A DNA stretch of 40,503 bases from Diatrype stigma. Its lineage: Eukaryota; Ascomycota; Sordariomycetes; Xylariales; Diatrypaceae. How positions within the stretch are numbered: position 1 is the stretch's first letter; each line of letters starts with the position of its first letter. The position numbers and the translations under genes were made by a program. Of the stretch, positions 1-11,638 are shown one piece after another. Where the stretch lies: the NCBI GenBank assembly GCA_022225965.2, contig JAKJXP020000186.1, positions 1-40,503 of the forward strand. The letters run 5' to 3'. The notes under the pieces are model-generated. The model had not been told where the DNA came from. It worked only from the letters and a program-made list of their open reading frames with translations, and made no database searches.

Positions 1-117
1 ACTAAATTACGTAATCGGACTAAGGAATATTAGTTAGTTTTAGTCCGGCACTGGAATAACTAGATTAGTTTTAGTCCGGGGCCGAACTAACTATTAGTAA
101 CTAAATCACAACCCTGC
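1..117 (+). repeat. Left terminal inverted repeat (outer 117 bp)
   Basis: It is identical over all 117 bases to the reverse complement of 40387-40503. It contains a 15-bp direct subrepeat, TTAGTTTTAGTCCGG, at 34-48 and 65-79, plus the inverted core CGGACTAA at 17-24. Such subterminal motifs are typical transposase-binding sites (inference). Unlike almost everything inside, it shows no RIP scarring. Confidence 0.95.
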
Positions 118-727
118 TTATCTTTATACTTGCCTTTGGATTAGGTAAACCCTTCGAGGATATCGGATACCGTCCATTCTTAGCGGCCCTTAATTCCCTT
201 GTAACAAATATTCGAAACAGGTTTTAAAAGACCGGCCCCCGTTATTCCTATAAATCCATTTATAATGGCTAATAGTAATCGCAATAACGGCAACGCCTTA
301 AAGGCCATTCTTTTTATCTTAAAAAGGCCAAATAATAAAACGGCAACAGCAAAGCCTGGCGCCTTAAAAAGACATAAGTTTTAAGGAAATTCTTTTATTT
401 ATTTACTTTTAAGGACCCTTAAAAATCTTCCAGTAAATTTTATTTTAGCAGCAATTAGGTTAATGCGCGAAAAGAAAAAACAAAGCATCCGAACCAAGTT
501 CGAGGTGTTTATAACTTATTTCTTATTTTTCGATACCGTCCGAAATGCATTTTAATAATTCATGCTTATGTATTAATAATGGGCCCAATTGGTACATTAA
601 TAAATTAAGCGGCTTATAATGAACCTAATAAACGCAGAAAGCCCGGAAAACTTTAACCTTTTTTTTCGCTTTTTACGTTACGCATATCAAAATAGGTGGC
701 TTAATTGCCTTCCGTTACGTTCCTTTT
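118..727 (+). other. L1 5' untranslated region
   Basis: There is no gene here. It aligns throughout with 12884-13480 of L2, for example the shared AAACCCTTCGAG at about 149-160 and the shared GGCTAATAGTAATCGCAATAACG core. It is the LINE leader carrying the internal promoter in this class of element (family knowledge; no promoter motif is visible). Confidence 0.7.
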
Positions 728-1065
728 TTGCCAATTCTTCCGGAGGACCTTATTAACCTCGTTTTCGACGAATCCCCTAGAAATACGCCCTTATTTTTCC
801 GTAAGCAACGCGTATCTTTCGCATCTTATTCTCCGGCGAATACGGCTACGTTATCGCCGCCTGTATCATCCCGATTCCAATCGTACGCATCGGCAGCCCG
901 TTCCAAAAATGGAAAGGCCCAAAATTGGACCAACGTAGCGAAAAGGCCGAAAAAAGAAATGCAGCCCTTTAGTCCTGGCCCTAATAGGCCAATACAATCC
1001 CAGCCGGCGGAGAAGGCCAATAACCGCCTTTTTCTCCGTTTTATCACCGATTATTCCTTATTACG
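728..1065 (+). pseudogene. L1 ORF1, N-terminal part, cut by the Gypsy LTR
   Basis: It is an open stretch starting MPILPEDLINLVFDESPRNT, with no stop before the LTR at 1066. L2 encodes the related IDLVFNESPRNTS at 13517-13555, so this is the same protein. It is the N-terminal, Ser/Pro/Arg-rich region of a gag-like ORF1 whose rest lies at 11639-12804. Reading on to 1162 is an artefact of entering the LTR. It is among the least RIP-damaged coding stretches here. No enzymatic motif is expected. In Tad-type LINEs, ORF1 binds RNA and forms the particle with element RNA (family knowledge). Confidence 0.72.
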
Positions 1066-1325
1066 TAGTACAGTAGTCCCTAGGATTATTCAGTACTACG
1101 TATTCCTACCTAGTACTGCCAAGGACTATATAGAAATCCTTGAAGTCCCTAATATTCCATAGCAATTCATGCTTTTATTACTTTATAACTTTATTCCTAT
1201 ATTGGTAATAAGTAATACTAAACATTACATAACGATGCTATGCCCTTATATACAGTCGACGTTATCGACGCCGCCGATACTCCTAGCTAGAAGCAGGAAA
1301 TCCGGGACGTCTATAATATATGGTA
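1066..1325 (+). repeat. Left LTR of the Gypsy element
   Basis: It is nearly identical to 11380-11638. Shared blocks include TATACAGTCGACGTTATCGA and GCAGGAA-TCCGGGACGT. The ends read TA...TA rather than TG...CA, exactly what RIP does to TG...CA termini. The exact 3' end is uncertain by a few bases. The sequence from TGGTAGCATT onward may hold the primer-binding site. Confidence 0.87.
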
Positions 1326-1769
1326 GCATTTCTGGTTAAAATCCAGCATTAATTGTTTATAATTTATTAAATCTCGAAAACGACGCGTAACCGCTAAAAA
1401 CGTAAATCCCTTTAAACCTTACGATAAATAAAAAAGGTTAAAAGGCCCGAATTATTTCGAAACAGGCTAATTAAGCATCGATTTGGGCAAACAAAATCCT
1501 AATTACCTTAAAGGAATTACCTAAACTAAGTAACGAATTTACGGACGAAAACGTAATATTGCTTACGGCTTTTTATAAAGCTTTTTCGGTAATCTGTTAT
1601 AACGCGTCGTATAAGCAAAAAAAGGCGTTTCTTATTTTATACGAAAATTAATTTTAATTGTTAGCAATATAAGAATTCGAACTTATTAATCTGTAATTTA
1701 CGATTATAAACCTAACGAACGCCTAGGATTTTCCGAAATTTTAATTTATCCTTTTAATGCGAACTAAGG

Positions 1770-4260
1770 AAATTATGCGGTAAGTAAAAACGATATACGA
1801 CAAAAACCTAAATATAATTTTATAGCCGGTATCGGAACCGGCAGTCCCTATGACCTCGCAAAAAAACGTAAAAAGAAGAATTCGAAAGCTTTAAAACTTT
1901 CCAGTATTGCTGCGTTAGCAAAAAAAGTCGCCAGATTTTTTAACGAACGATATTATTAAGGCGGAACTTTTGCCAATTAAAAAATTAAAACGTTCGGAAA
2001 AGTCTTTTCCTTTTTTGGAACGTACAGCTAATACGGAAAGATTAACGGCTTTTTTAATAGGATTAATTCCTAAAAAAAAGGGGGTTACCTTTTAGGAATC
2101 GTTAGCCATTTCAGAATCCCTTTTATACGATACGTCCGTTATTACCGCGAAAAAAAAAATAATTCGCCAGTACCTAAAAATCCTTCGATAAAAAACCTAA
2201 CTATTTAGAAAGGCCAAATAAATCCAAGGAATCCATTTTAACCGGATAATTCGAGGCTAAGAACTTTTGCGCATACAAATCGATACGGAACCCCTTAACG
2301 AATGTCGTTCGTTTAGGACCTGAAACAGCCGGTATCGGAAACGGTACGGAAAAGTTCTAAGGGATTAGTAATTTTGCCTAATTTTGCCATATCCGGGCGA
2401 AAGCAACCTAGTCGTGCCTTTATTATGTCGGCAAATTAATTTTATTTTAATAACGAAAAAAAATCTAAAATAAAGGATTATTTTAAAAAGTGATTTAAAT
2501 AACTTAAAACGTTTATGGAAACCAAAAAAAAGAATATTTTTACCGGAAGAAATCGTTGCCGCAAAAAGAATACCGATTCCTAATATTATTAATAACCGTC
2601 CGTTATTAAGAAAACCGATTATTCCGTTAACGAATTACGTCGCTTAAAAGAATAATTTTACGTAGGGCCATTTGGATTATATACGTCGGATAATGCATTG
2701 CAACGATATAAGAAGTACTTTTATGAAAAGCCATTTAATATTTAAGTATAAGCGGAATCCTTTAGTAATTATTATGCTACTAATAATATTAAACGGAACC
2801 CTTAAATGCGTATACGAAACGAAGCGTTATTATAGGGGTATTTATTATAACGAAACGAAATACTTTCCAGCAGCCAGCTACCGATATATACTTAACAATT
2901 TACATTACGTTCGGGAAACTTTAAAGACGACTAGTTGTTTTTCCGGTTTTAATAATTATGGGACGTATTAAAACAGGCCATTTAAATTTCAAGACGACCG
3001 AAATACCGAAGCCGCCTTACGAATACGGACGCTTCCAACGGTCCTAAATGGGCCATCCGATTACTGGAAGCCCTAACTAGACGTATAAGCAGGGATACGG
3101 AAACTTGGAAATTCCGTACCGAGAATTTTGGTTTTTTCGATTTTCAGAACTACCGAAAGCGCCTAAAATTTACTTCGACTGCTGGTTTTAACGAATCGAT
3201 AATATGGTCCAGTTATATTCCGTAATTAAAAGGATTCGAAACTTAAGTATTTAAAAATTTCGAAATTATTAAGAAAATCCTATTTAATTTTTACTTTTGT
3301 TTTAAAAACGAAGCTTTAAATTAATAAATAACCGAATTTACTTACGAAAAACGTTAGGTAATTCGCAATAAATAATTATTAAATACATTACGAAATTACT
3401 TTAAGGCCCGTTTTAATATGAAGCAGTTAATAATAATCCGGACGTTCCGAATATATAAATACGGCTGGGATTAAGTTAAAAAATTCGACCCAAAAGCCTC
3501 AATAACGCGAATCGAAACGCTAGCCGAAATGGCGAATTATATTAATTAGGAATTAAAAAATAAAGTTCGTACTTTATTATTTTTAAAGTTACGTATAATA
3601 CTGTTTACGCTAAATTATTCCAATAAGCAATGCATTATTAAAAGAATTACTTAAGCCATGGACGTTTATATGTTTAATTGGATTAACATGAAACCCTTTT
3701 ATAAATTTTTCTTTAAGACCATCGCATTGCGAAACATTAATAAGGTTCGTTTCGATAATATTGCGTTCTTTTTCGACGAATGCCCGATTTATTGCCGATA
3801 AAAACGACGATTGGATTTCCCAATAGCCGAGAAATCCGGAAAACAGTTCAAATCGGTATTATATATTAATAATCGGTTTTAAACTAACAAGGCTTTTGGA
3901 ATAAGAAATGGAAATACGGATAAGGCTTAAGAACGTATTAATGTCGTAAATACGTCCAAAACTAATAGCGGTATTAATGATAATAATAATAGCGACCTTT
4001 AATTAAAATACGACCCAAAAGAAATCGCATAATGAGGTTTAATAAATAATAAACGATAACTTATTCCATTACGAGGATTGCCATTTTAAGTTTATAATCG
4101 ATAATAATTTAAAAATTCATATTTAGTTTTAGGAAGTTATCAAAAGGCGCCTTTATTGTTTTAACCTGGCCGAAAAAGATTGCCGTATTTTAGTGGCCCT
4201 CTTAGAATTCGTTTTAAAATCCAATGGGTCCGGATACGGCCTAAAGAACTTTACGAATTA
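1770..4260 (+). pseudogene. Gypsy gag region (putative)
   Basis: The coding-like + strand has many TAA/TAG. It lies between the left LTR and the protease, so by position it is gag. A stretch around 2990-3200 reads like a capsid segment, with aromatic and charged residues and the block RTENFGFFDFQNY near 3118-3156. The one open piece at 2672-2971 belongs to this degraded region. I could not place a clear intact CCHC zinc knuckle; a remnant with paired Cys (ECPIYC) lies near 3779-3796. Frame boundaries are not reliable. In living elements gag forms the cytoplasmic particle. Confidence 0.5.
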
Positions 4261-7200
4261 CTTATATATAAAGATATACCTATGCGATAAGATTGGTTAA
4301 GTATTATTCGATACGGCTTATATCGATACCGGCGCGAATATTTAGCTTATTAAAAAAAATATCTTATACAAATGCGAAAACGTAATTATTAACGAAACGT
4401 AAATATAAAGAATAACCGAAATAGAAAAATAAGAAATTCGCAATTTAATTAAGGCAACGGGCATATTTATAATAATAAAACAGCACTTAAACCGCCGTAT
4501 AAGGGTACGTTTTCAGTTTAAGGCCTAAATATTTCCGAAGCTTTTTATCGGATTATTATTAAGAAATGGCTTCTTGTATTAATACGGAATTAATATATTC
4601 GTTTAAGATCGTTATTTACGTATTAATCGATACAATAACGTTAAAATAAACGTTACGTTTTATTTAAAAGCGAATAAGCAAAAAGTTAAAGCATACGTTA
4701 AAAAGTAATTTATTTTGCGTTTAAGGAATAGCATTATATGCCTAATTCGTATCGAAAAAAAAACGCTTAATTACGATAGGGCATTAATTATTACTTTAAT
4801 TTCGATACGTTAAAAGTAATGCTTTGTATTATTAACGAAAAACGTTAAGTTAAAGTCGTTAATATTAAGCAAAGCTTTATAAGCATATTAAAGGGCTAAA
4901 AATTGGGTTATTGTACGCCATTAACCGAAATAATGCAATATTTCCAGTATTATAATAATTTTAATCCAAAAATACCGACCGAAATATGTTAATTATTAAG
5001 AAGTCGTAAAAAGGCCCGTCGAATTATTGGCATACGTATAGGTCTAGCAATTTATATTAGGTCCAACCTGATATTTTGGATTAGGGCGAATAGCAAATCC
5101 AAATTTTTAAGGCTTATAAGCAATAATGCCAGGTTTCTTAAAAGAAACGTTGGCCGCTATGGCCGAAAAATAAAGCAAGTATTTGGTAATAATAAAAGCT
5201 GATAAATATACCCCAAAGCCGGAAAAAAAGCCAGCCAATATGGCTAAATAAGCGTCCGAATATTATGAACCAAAGCTTAAAAATATGGAAAAGCTAGCCA
5301 AAAGTATTAAGGAATTACTTAAAGGTAATAAGTAAATAACCGAAAACATTAAGGAATTATCCAAAAGCGATAAGCAAATGGTTAAAAACATTAAGGAGCC
5401 GTTTAGGAACGTCGAAGAGTTATTCGAAAGCATTTAAGAGCATATTAAAAACAAAAAGAAGCGAAATAATACAGAAAGCTGGTTTTTAAGCTTAAAAAGC
5501 GAAACAGCGAATACGGAAAAATAACTTAATATATACGAAAATTATAAAAAGCCAAAAAAAATATTTCGGCAAATATGGCGAATAGTTTTATGCAAAACAA
5601 AGAAAATAAATACGGATATCGTATTTTTAATAACTGAAAAGAATAAAAAAAAACTTTTAAATGGGTTAATCGAAAATCGGAATCCTGGATTTAAAATAAG
5701 GCGTTTTAATAACTTAAAGGAAACGAAAACGTTTAAAGGAATATACATTTGTATTAAAAATGAAACATTTTTAACCCGTATTTAGGACTTATTGTTACGA
5801 TATACGGAAATATAAAAAAATGGGGGTATTATCGATCTTTTAAAAGAAAATTAAATAATTATTAAGCTAATACTTAATTGGTATAAACATAAAATCGCAG
5901 TTAGGACTTATTTATAAGGCGTTATTAAATAAAAAGTTATTAACGAAACCTTCTAATTATTGCATAATACGGGCCGTATAAATTATTAATTACGAATTAC
6001 TTTTTTCGTAGCAGTTTATTTCGTAATTTGGATTATTAAAAATGGCATACGTAAAGGACGAATAGTTATAAACTTACGATTATAAAATAAGATAATACTA
6101 GGAAACGCGTATTTATTATTTAAACAGTACGGAATAACGGCGAAATTGCGCGGAAAAAGGTTTATTATTATAGTAAATACTAAAAAGTTCTTTTATTAAT
6201 TCTTGGTATAAAAGGGATTCCGAAATATTTTTATTATCGTTAGCCAAAAAGGATTAAACGTTTAAATATATTATTTATGGGCTTTAAGAATTTACCTCCG
6301 TTTATGTAACGACAAATTAATCGAATCCTAAAGCTTTATAAGTATTATTTAATAATTTATATTAACGATATTATGATATTTGTTAATAATTAAAAAGAGC
6401 ATTTGTAATATTTAAATTAAATATTTATAACATTCGAAGATATTAAATTATTATTTTCTTTTAAAAAGTCCTTTATAGGATATTCGTTAATACAATTATT
6501 GGGTTTTCGAATAAACGGCTTTGAATTATAAATAACAGAGGGAAAATTAAAGGCCATTCGCTACATTAAGCCCTTTACGAATCTTAATGACTTAAAATAT
6601 TAAATTAGATTTATAAATTAGTTAAAGCATTTAATGAAAAATTATGCCCATTATAATAAGCCATTTAAATAATTTAAGACTTAGCTATTAAAGTAAAGCC
6701 GAAATTAAGGCAAAATCTTTAATAAGTAATAACGCAAGGCTTATATCCGTAATATTAATTTTTAATTCGAAAGTAAAAAATTGGAATTTTTTTAACGCAT
6801 TAAGGATGCATTATTTAAGGGAATTATTTTAACTTATTTCGATCCGATTGCATAGGCGTTTATTTAATTGGATGCGTTTAAAAATGGTTTCGGGGTAGTA
6901 TTGTTTCATGTAATTTTAAGATATTCCTGGAACGGAAAAAGCCAAATATTCAAAATAGCTATACGCCTCGTATTATACCTAAACAAATACATTAGCTAAA
7001 CGAAAAAGACATATTGGCTTATAAAGCTAAAAGTAATATGCTTAGTATGGATAATTAAGAAATTACGGATATATGTTAAGTTTATAAAAAAGCCTTCGAT
7101 AGTAATATTTATTAATTATAATGCTACCAAAGGCATTATCGAAAACAAAATCTAAAAACTTAAGATATTACGAAAATTAATTACCGGCTATAAGCGGCCT

Positions 7201-8960
7201 TAATATTTTTAAGCAAGTACCCGTTATCGGTAATATATATACTTAGGAACTTTAATATAATGCCAGATGCGTTATTACGATTACCGGTTTGCGGTAATAG
7301 TGCCTTTTTAAAAGAAATACCTTAGATACGATATTCCTAACTAAGAACTTGCCAACAAAAAAGGCCTTTAAAAGTAAAAGCTAAGCGAATATAATAAGGC
7401 TTATTAAGGATTTTAAAAAAAGAATACGCAAAGAATATAAAATCGATAGTCGGAAATAATGGCGCAAGGTCGTAGAAAACCTAAAAGAGCTACGTAACAA
7501 TAATTAACCGGCAAAAAACGTAACTTTTCGTTTTAGCAAAAATAAGCTGTTATATTTAAAAAGCCCGCTATTAAGTAAGCGCTTATATATATTCCATATA
7601 TATAAGCAAGAGATATTGGAAAAATATTACGATAAACGCTTTTATTAAGGCATTATAATAACGTAAAAGGAATTTATATTATCGTATTGCATTTTATAAA
7701 CGTAAAAAAGTATGGAAAAATATATAAAGTATTATTTAATATGCAATAATATTCGAATACCGCGTTATTAGCCGTATAAAAAGTTATAACCAATTAAAAT
7801 ACCTTTAATTCCGGTTTATACGGTTACGTTAAATATCGTTACGGCTATGCCATTAATAAAATTTGCCCATACAGGATAGTCGATTTCCGGATTCGATTCG
7901 TTCGATGTGTTTATAATAATTACGAATAAAGCATTTAAAGCAACATTAATCGTTTTAGGGCACTTATAATACTTTAATAAGAATTAAGAATTAATAATTA
8001 ATCGGCAATTATTAATAACCAATTAAGGAATTCCAGAAATGGTTATTACGAATAAGAATACGAGATTCGTATAAAAAGTATAGTATAAAATGTAATTAAT
8101 AATAAAAATATACCAGCGATACATAATAGCTTATTATTTATAAGTAAATGATTTATTTAAACGTAAAAATTAAACGATAAAAACGGCATTTCGGTATTGG
8201 AATTAAGTATATCTTAAAAGGTTATAGGCAAAAGCCATACCATAGCTTATAGCGGTACTTAATAATAAGAAATTAATAAAAATTAAATGCTTATTTAACG
8301 AATATCTTATAAATATCCGAATATATTTGGAAAAACTATTATTATAACGGCTCATTAATTAACCAAAAGCTGCGATATTTCGAAAAACGATATAAATTAC
8401 GAAATCGTTAGCAATTCATATTATAATCCAAAGATATAACGTTAAGCATAAACCGGTAATATTCGAAAAAGGATTATGGATTAAAGTGCGCCTATATAAA
8501 AGGTACTTTATTCCTAACAAGAAAATAGCCCTTTAATTCGTAAGCCCTTTTAAGGTAATACGTAAAATAAATAATTTGGCTTATAAATTAAACTTTAATA
8601 AGGCTTAAAATATATACCCGATAATGTTAATAATTTACTTAAAACCGGCAATTACGCCGGAAAATAATCCGTATTAACGAATTTCGATACTGTTATACAA
8701 AAACCTAGCTGTAAAAATAAAAGAAAAGAAAAAATTATTTAAGAAACCTTATAAACATTTCGAAATAAAAAGGCTATTAAATAAATAAATAATCCGAAAA
8801 AGAATTAAGTATCTAATACGATAAATAAATTTTAACGCCGCATACGACAAATGGCATTTACGGTAAAATTTAATCGATACAGCTAAAGAAAAAATATAAG
8901 AATGCGATAAAAAAATAAGATACATTCCAGAACTTAACGTATCCATAAATTCAGAATTCG
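4261..8960 (+). pseudogene. Gypsy pol: protease, RT, RNase H, integrase, chromodomain
   Basis: Protease: YIDTGANI with the catalytic DTG at 4325-4333. Reverse transcriptase: FIYINDIMIF around 6355-6384, the YIDD box with the first Asp read as Asn (6358-6369). RNase H: FDPI followed by an Ala-Phe-Ile-x-Leu-Asp-Ala motif near 6838-6870, then KKTYWLIKLKVICLVWIIKK near 7000-7060. Integrase core: SGFDSFDVFIIITNKAFKAT near 7885-7945, with its catalytic Asp read as Asn. Integrase C-terminal SH3-like part: VRLYKRYFIPNKK near 8488-8526. A chromodomain follows at about 8750-8910 (HFEIKRLL...KYLIR...YDKWHL). Many in-frame TAA/TAG make it non-functional. Chromodomain integrases steer insertion to heterochromatin marks (family knowledge). 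Confidence 0.88.
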
Positions 8961-10380
8961 ACGAATTCCCGGTATTAATATGAAAACCGTTACTTATTAC
9001 TATTACGTTAAAAAAAGAAAATATAACCGAAGGCGGTTAAGGCTTTTTGCTTAACCCTTTAAATTAATCGCGAGAAATTCGGATAAAGCCCAAAAAAAGG
9101 TCCAAACAAACAAGGATTTATAACAAAATAAAGGCGATCGTTTCGATTAACGAATCGCTAATAATTAAGGCAAGCAAAAGCTTTTATAAGCAAAAGCAAG
9201 GGGCAGTAATGCCGAAAAAATAATTACATCGTTTTTTCTTAATTATTTAAATTTTTAACCTATTATTTATATATTACCTATATTTATACGAATTAATTAA
9301 TAAATTTAGCAATATAAAGATTTCCCTTAAAGCAAATAATATAAGTAATAAAAACGACTTCGTTAATGCAAAAAGGCGCATAAAAGGATTTCAATAATTT
9401 GCAATACATTCCAATAATTCTTCCCTTTTTTATAATACTAACCTAATAACTTAATTAATTATTTCTTATTTCATTTCGGTTTCTTAGCATTTATTAATAT
9501 TTCTTTTTAATATAATATAATTTACCCATTATATAAAAATAATTAATAATATTGATAATTATTATTAAAAAATTATTAACTTATTTATTAATTATTTAAA
9601 ATAATGGGAATTATTTATTTATATACTTGCCTTAATATAGCATATAATATACCCAATACTTAATCTCCGGCAGTACTTATTGGCCCCTTTATTACTTAAA
9701 ATTCCCCAATTATTATCCATTAATTACGAATATTCCAGGTAAATATAATAACATATATCCCGCCGCCGTTTAAAGTAATTAGCCGTTTCTTAACGGCTTT
9801 TCGAAATACCGAAATTACGGTAATAATAAAAATTCCCGAATATTTATAAAAGGAATTATTTAAAGCATATTCCGAAAACATTTTAATAATCGGAAGTCGT
9901 ATTTAGGAGTAATTAATAAAATGGGTAAAAGCGGGTCCTGGCCGTAATAATATCCGGAATAATATCCGTCGTTATTTAAGTAATTATTCGAATTATTTAA
10001 ATAGCAATTACGAATAAAACTTACGGATAATTTTTGGCTTTTAGGCGCCTTTTAATACGTTTTCTTAACGAAATTAGTAATAACGCCCGTCCTAGCCGGT
10101 TTAATAGCAGGCCCCGATTATTATCGAGAATAAAGATAACTTATAAATGCCGCGACTATTAGAAACAAAAGTCCTTACGAATGCCTTATATAGAAAACTG
10201 CCCCCTAATAGCTTATAAAGGAAAATAAATCAAAATAAACCATCGAAAAAAGTTTTTCCGAATGGCTTATAAAAAAGACTGCTCCGAAGCGGCTTATATA
10301 ACCAACTGCTTTTTAACGGCTTTTATAAACGCTTATTATTTAACGTCTTAACAATATCGCTAAATATATCCGCCGGCGGT
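8961..10380 (+). other. Gypsy 3' region, non-coding part
   Basis: This follows the chromodomain. 9240-9700 is extremely AT-rich with no coding signal. The palindrome-like GCGATCGTTTCGATTAACGA lies near 9134. At 10170-10310 three degenerate units related to GGCTTATATAAAAAACTGC occur (near 10180, 10265, 10300). I see no gene. Confidence 0.45.
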
Positions 10381-11289
10381 ATTTAACGCCGATTAAATCC
10401 TAGCCCCCCGTACGAATTTAACCTAACCGGTACCGTAATGTTTTTTACCGATAACCTATTCCTATTAGCCTACCGTTTAGAAATTTTTCCGAATATTATT
10501 TAGGTGCCTTTAGCAATCGTTACCGATATTCGCTAATTCGACGGTATTTAAATACAGCAAATTATTATTATAAAAGCCATTATTACTTAACGGCTAAATG
10601 CCGTTTTGGCTATATTTACGGAAATAATATTCCGATTTATTAATAAAGAAGTGCCGGATGCGATTTTCGCTATAAATAAGGACGAAGCATTATAAGTAAT
10701 AACGTAAAGCAATATTAACTAACGGCAAATACGAATCGCCAACTATATTACCGAATACATACGGATCATACGTAAGGATAACGCGAAAATTATGGCTTTT
10801 AACGACGCTGCCCTTTATTAAGCGCGTATTCCGCAATTCCAAAAAAAAACATCCGAAAAGGTTATTCCCATAAGCCGGCCCCTTTTTGGTGCTTCGTCCG
10901 TAAGCCGGCTTTTACGTTTCTTTAATTTTAAAACCGAATTTCGCGATTTTAAATTAGACTTTAGCAATTACGACGAACGCATACGAATTATGGGCTACCG
11001 AAACCTTCGCCAAATATCTTACGGAAATTAATTCAAGCTATTAATATTACATATTATCGGGCAAACCGAATAAATAAATAAACGAAATATAAAATATTCG
11101 GAATTGTTAATAACTTTTAAAATAAAAAATCGAATAAATAATATAACATGGATAATATTAGAATTTCCGTATGTAATAAGCAAAACGAAATATTTTAATA
11201 TAAAGATTAAGTTTATATGCGGTTAAACTTTTAGTTTTAATTATGCGGTTAAATTATTAAGCAATCGAATATTGCCTTTTAATTTATAA
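10381..11289 (+). pseudogene. Unrecognised extra coding region after Gypsy integrase
   Basis: Frame 1 (in phase with 10441) runs about 280 codons with only TAA/TAG stops of the RIP type and no frameshift. Legible stretches include FFTDNLFLLAYRLEIFPN (10441-10494), IFRFINKEVPDAIFAINKDE (10630-10689) and KTEFRDFKLDFSNYDERIRI (10930-10989). Composition is mixed hydrophobic and charged, with no long membrane segment and no catalytic motif I know. It lies between the chromodomain and the right LTR, where standard chromoviruses have only a short untranslated region. It could be an accessory third ORF, a captured host exon, or the remains of another insertion. I give it no function. Confidence 0.5.
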
Positions 11290-11379
11290 AAACTAAAAAT
11301 ATTACGTATCCTTTATGTATATTAGATATTATCCATTACGAAAACGTAAATGGCATTTCGTAAAAGGACATATATTATG

Positions 11380-11638
11380 TAATACAGTAGTTCTTAGGAT
11401 TATTTAATATTACGTATTATTATTTAGTACTATTAAAAACTATATAGAAATTCTTAGAATTCCTAGTATTTCATAGCAATTTATGCTTTTATTATTTTAT
11501 AACTTTACTTCTATACTGGTAATAAGTAATACTAAATATTATATAGCGGTATTATGCCCCTATATACAGTCGACGTTATCGACGCCGCCGGCATTCCTAG
11601 CTAAAAGCAGGAAGTCCGGGACGTCCATAATATTCCTA
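11380..11638 (+). repeat. Right LTR of the Gypsy element
   Basis: It is the copy of 1066-1325, differing mostly by C/T and G/A changes. That fits RIP acting independently on each LTR, so raw LTR divergence cannot be used as an age clock. Small open frames across the LTR are not genes. Confidence 0.87.

Larger units (their letters stand above)
1066..11638 (+). mobile_element. Chromodomain Gypsy (chromovirus) LTR retrotransposon, RIP-degraded
   Basis: It is bounded by two about 260-bp LTRs and inserted in ORF1 of L1. The flanks are TTACG (1061-1065) and ATACG (11639-11643), a probable 5-bp TSD with one mismatch. L1 continues in register on both sides when compared with L2 around 13840. Internal order on the + strand is gag, protease, reverse transcriptase, RNase H, integrase, chromodomain. 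That order (integrase last) defines Gypsy. At 10.6 kb it is long for a chromovirus because of an extra 2.1 kb after the integrase. Confidence 0.9.

Noticed and set aside
5542..5748. Minus-strand frame of 68 codons inside the Gypsy
   Set aside because: Antisense to pol just upstream of RT. A-rich sense strand gives Phe/Leu-rich antisense frames by chance.
8749..8946. Minus-strand frame of 65 codons
   Set aside because: Exactly antisense to the Gypsy chromodomain.
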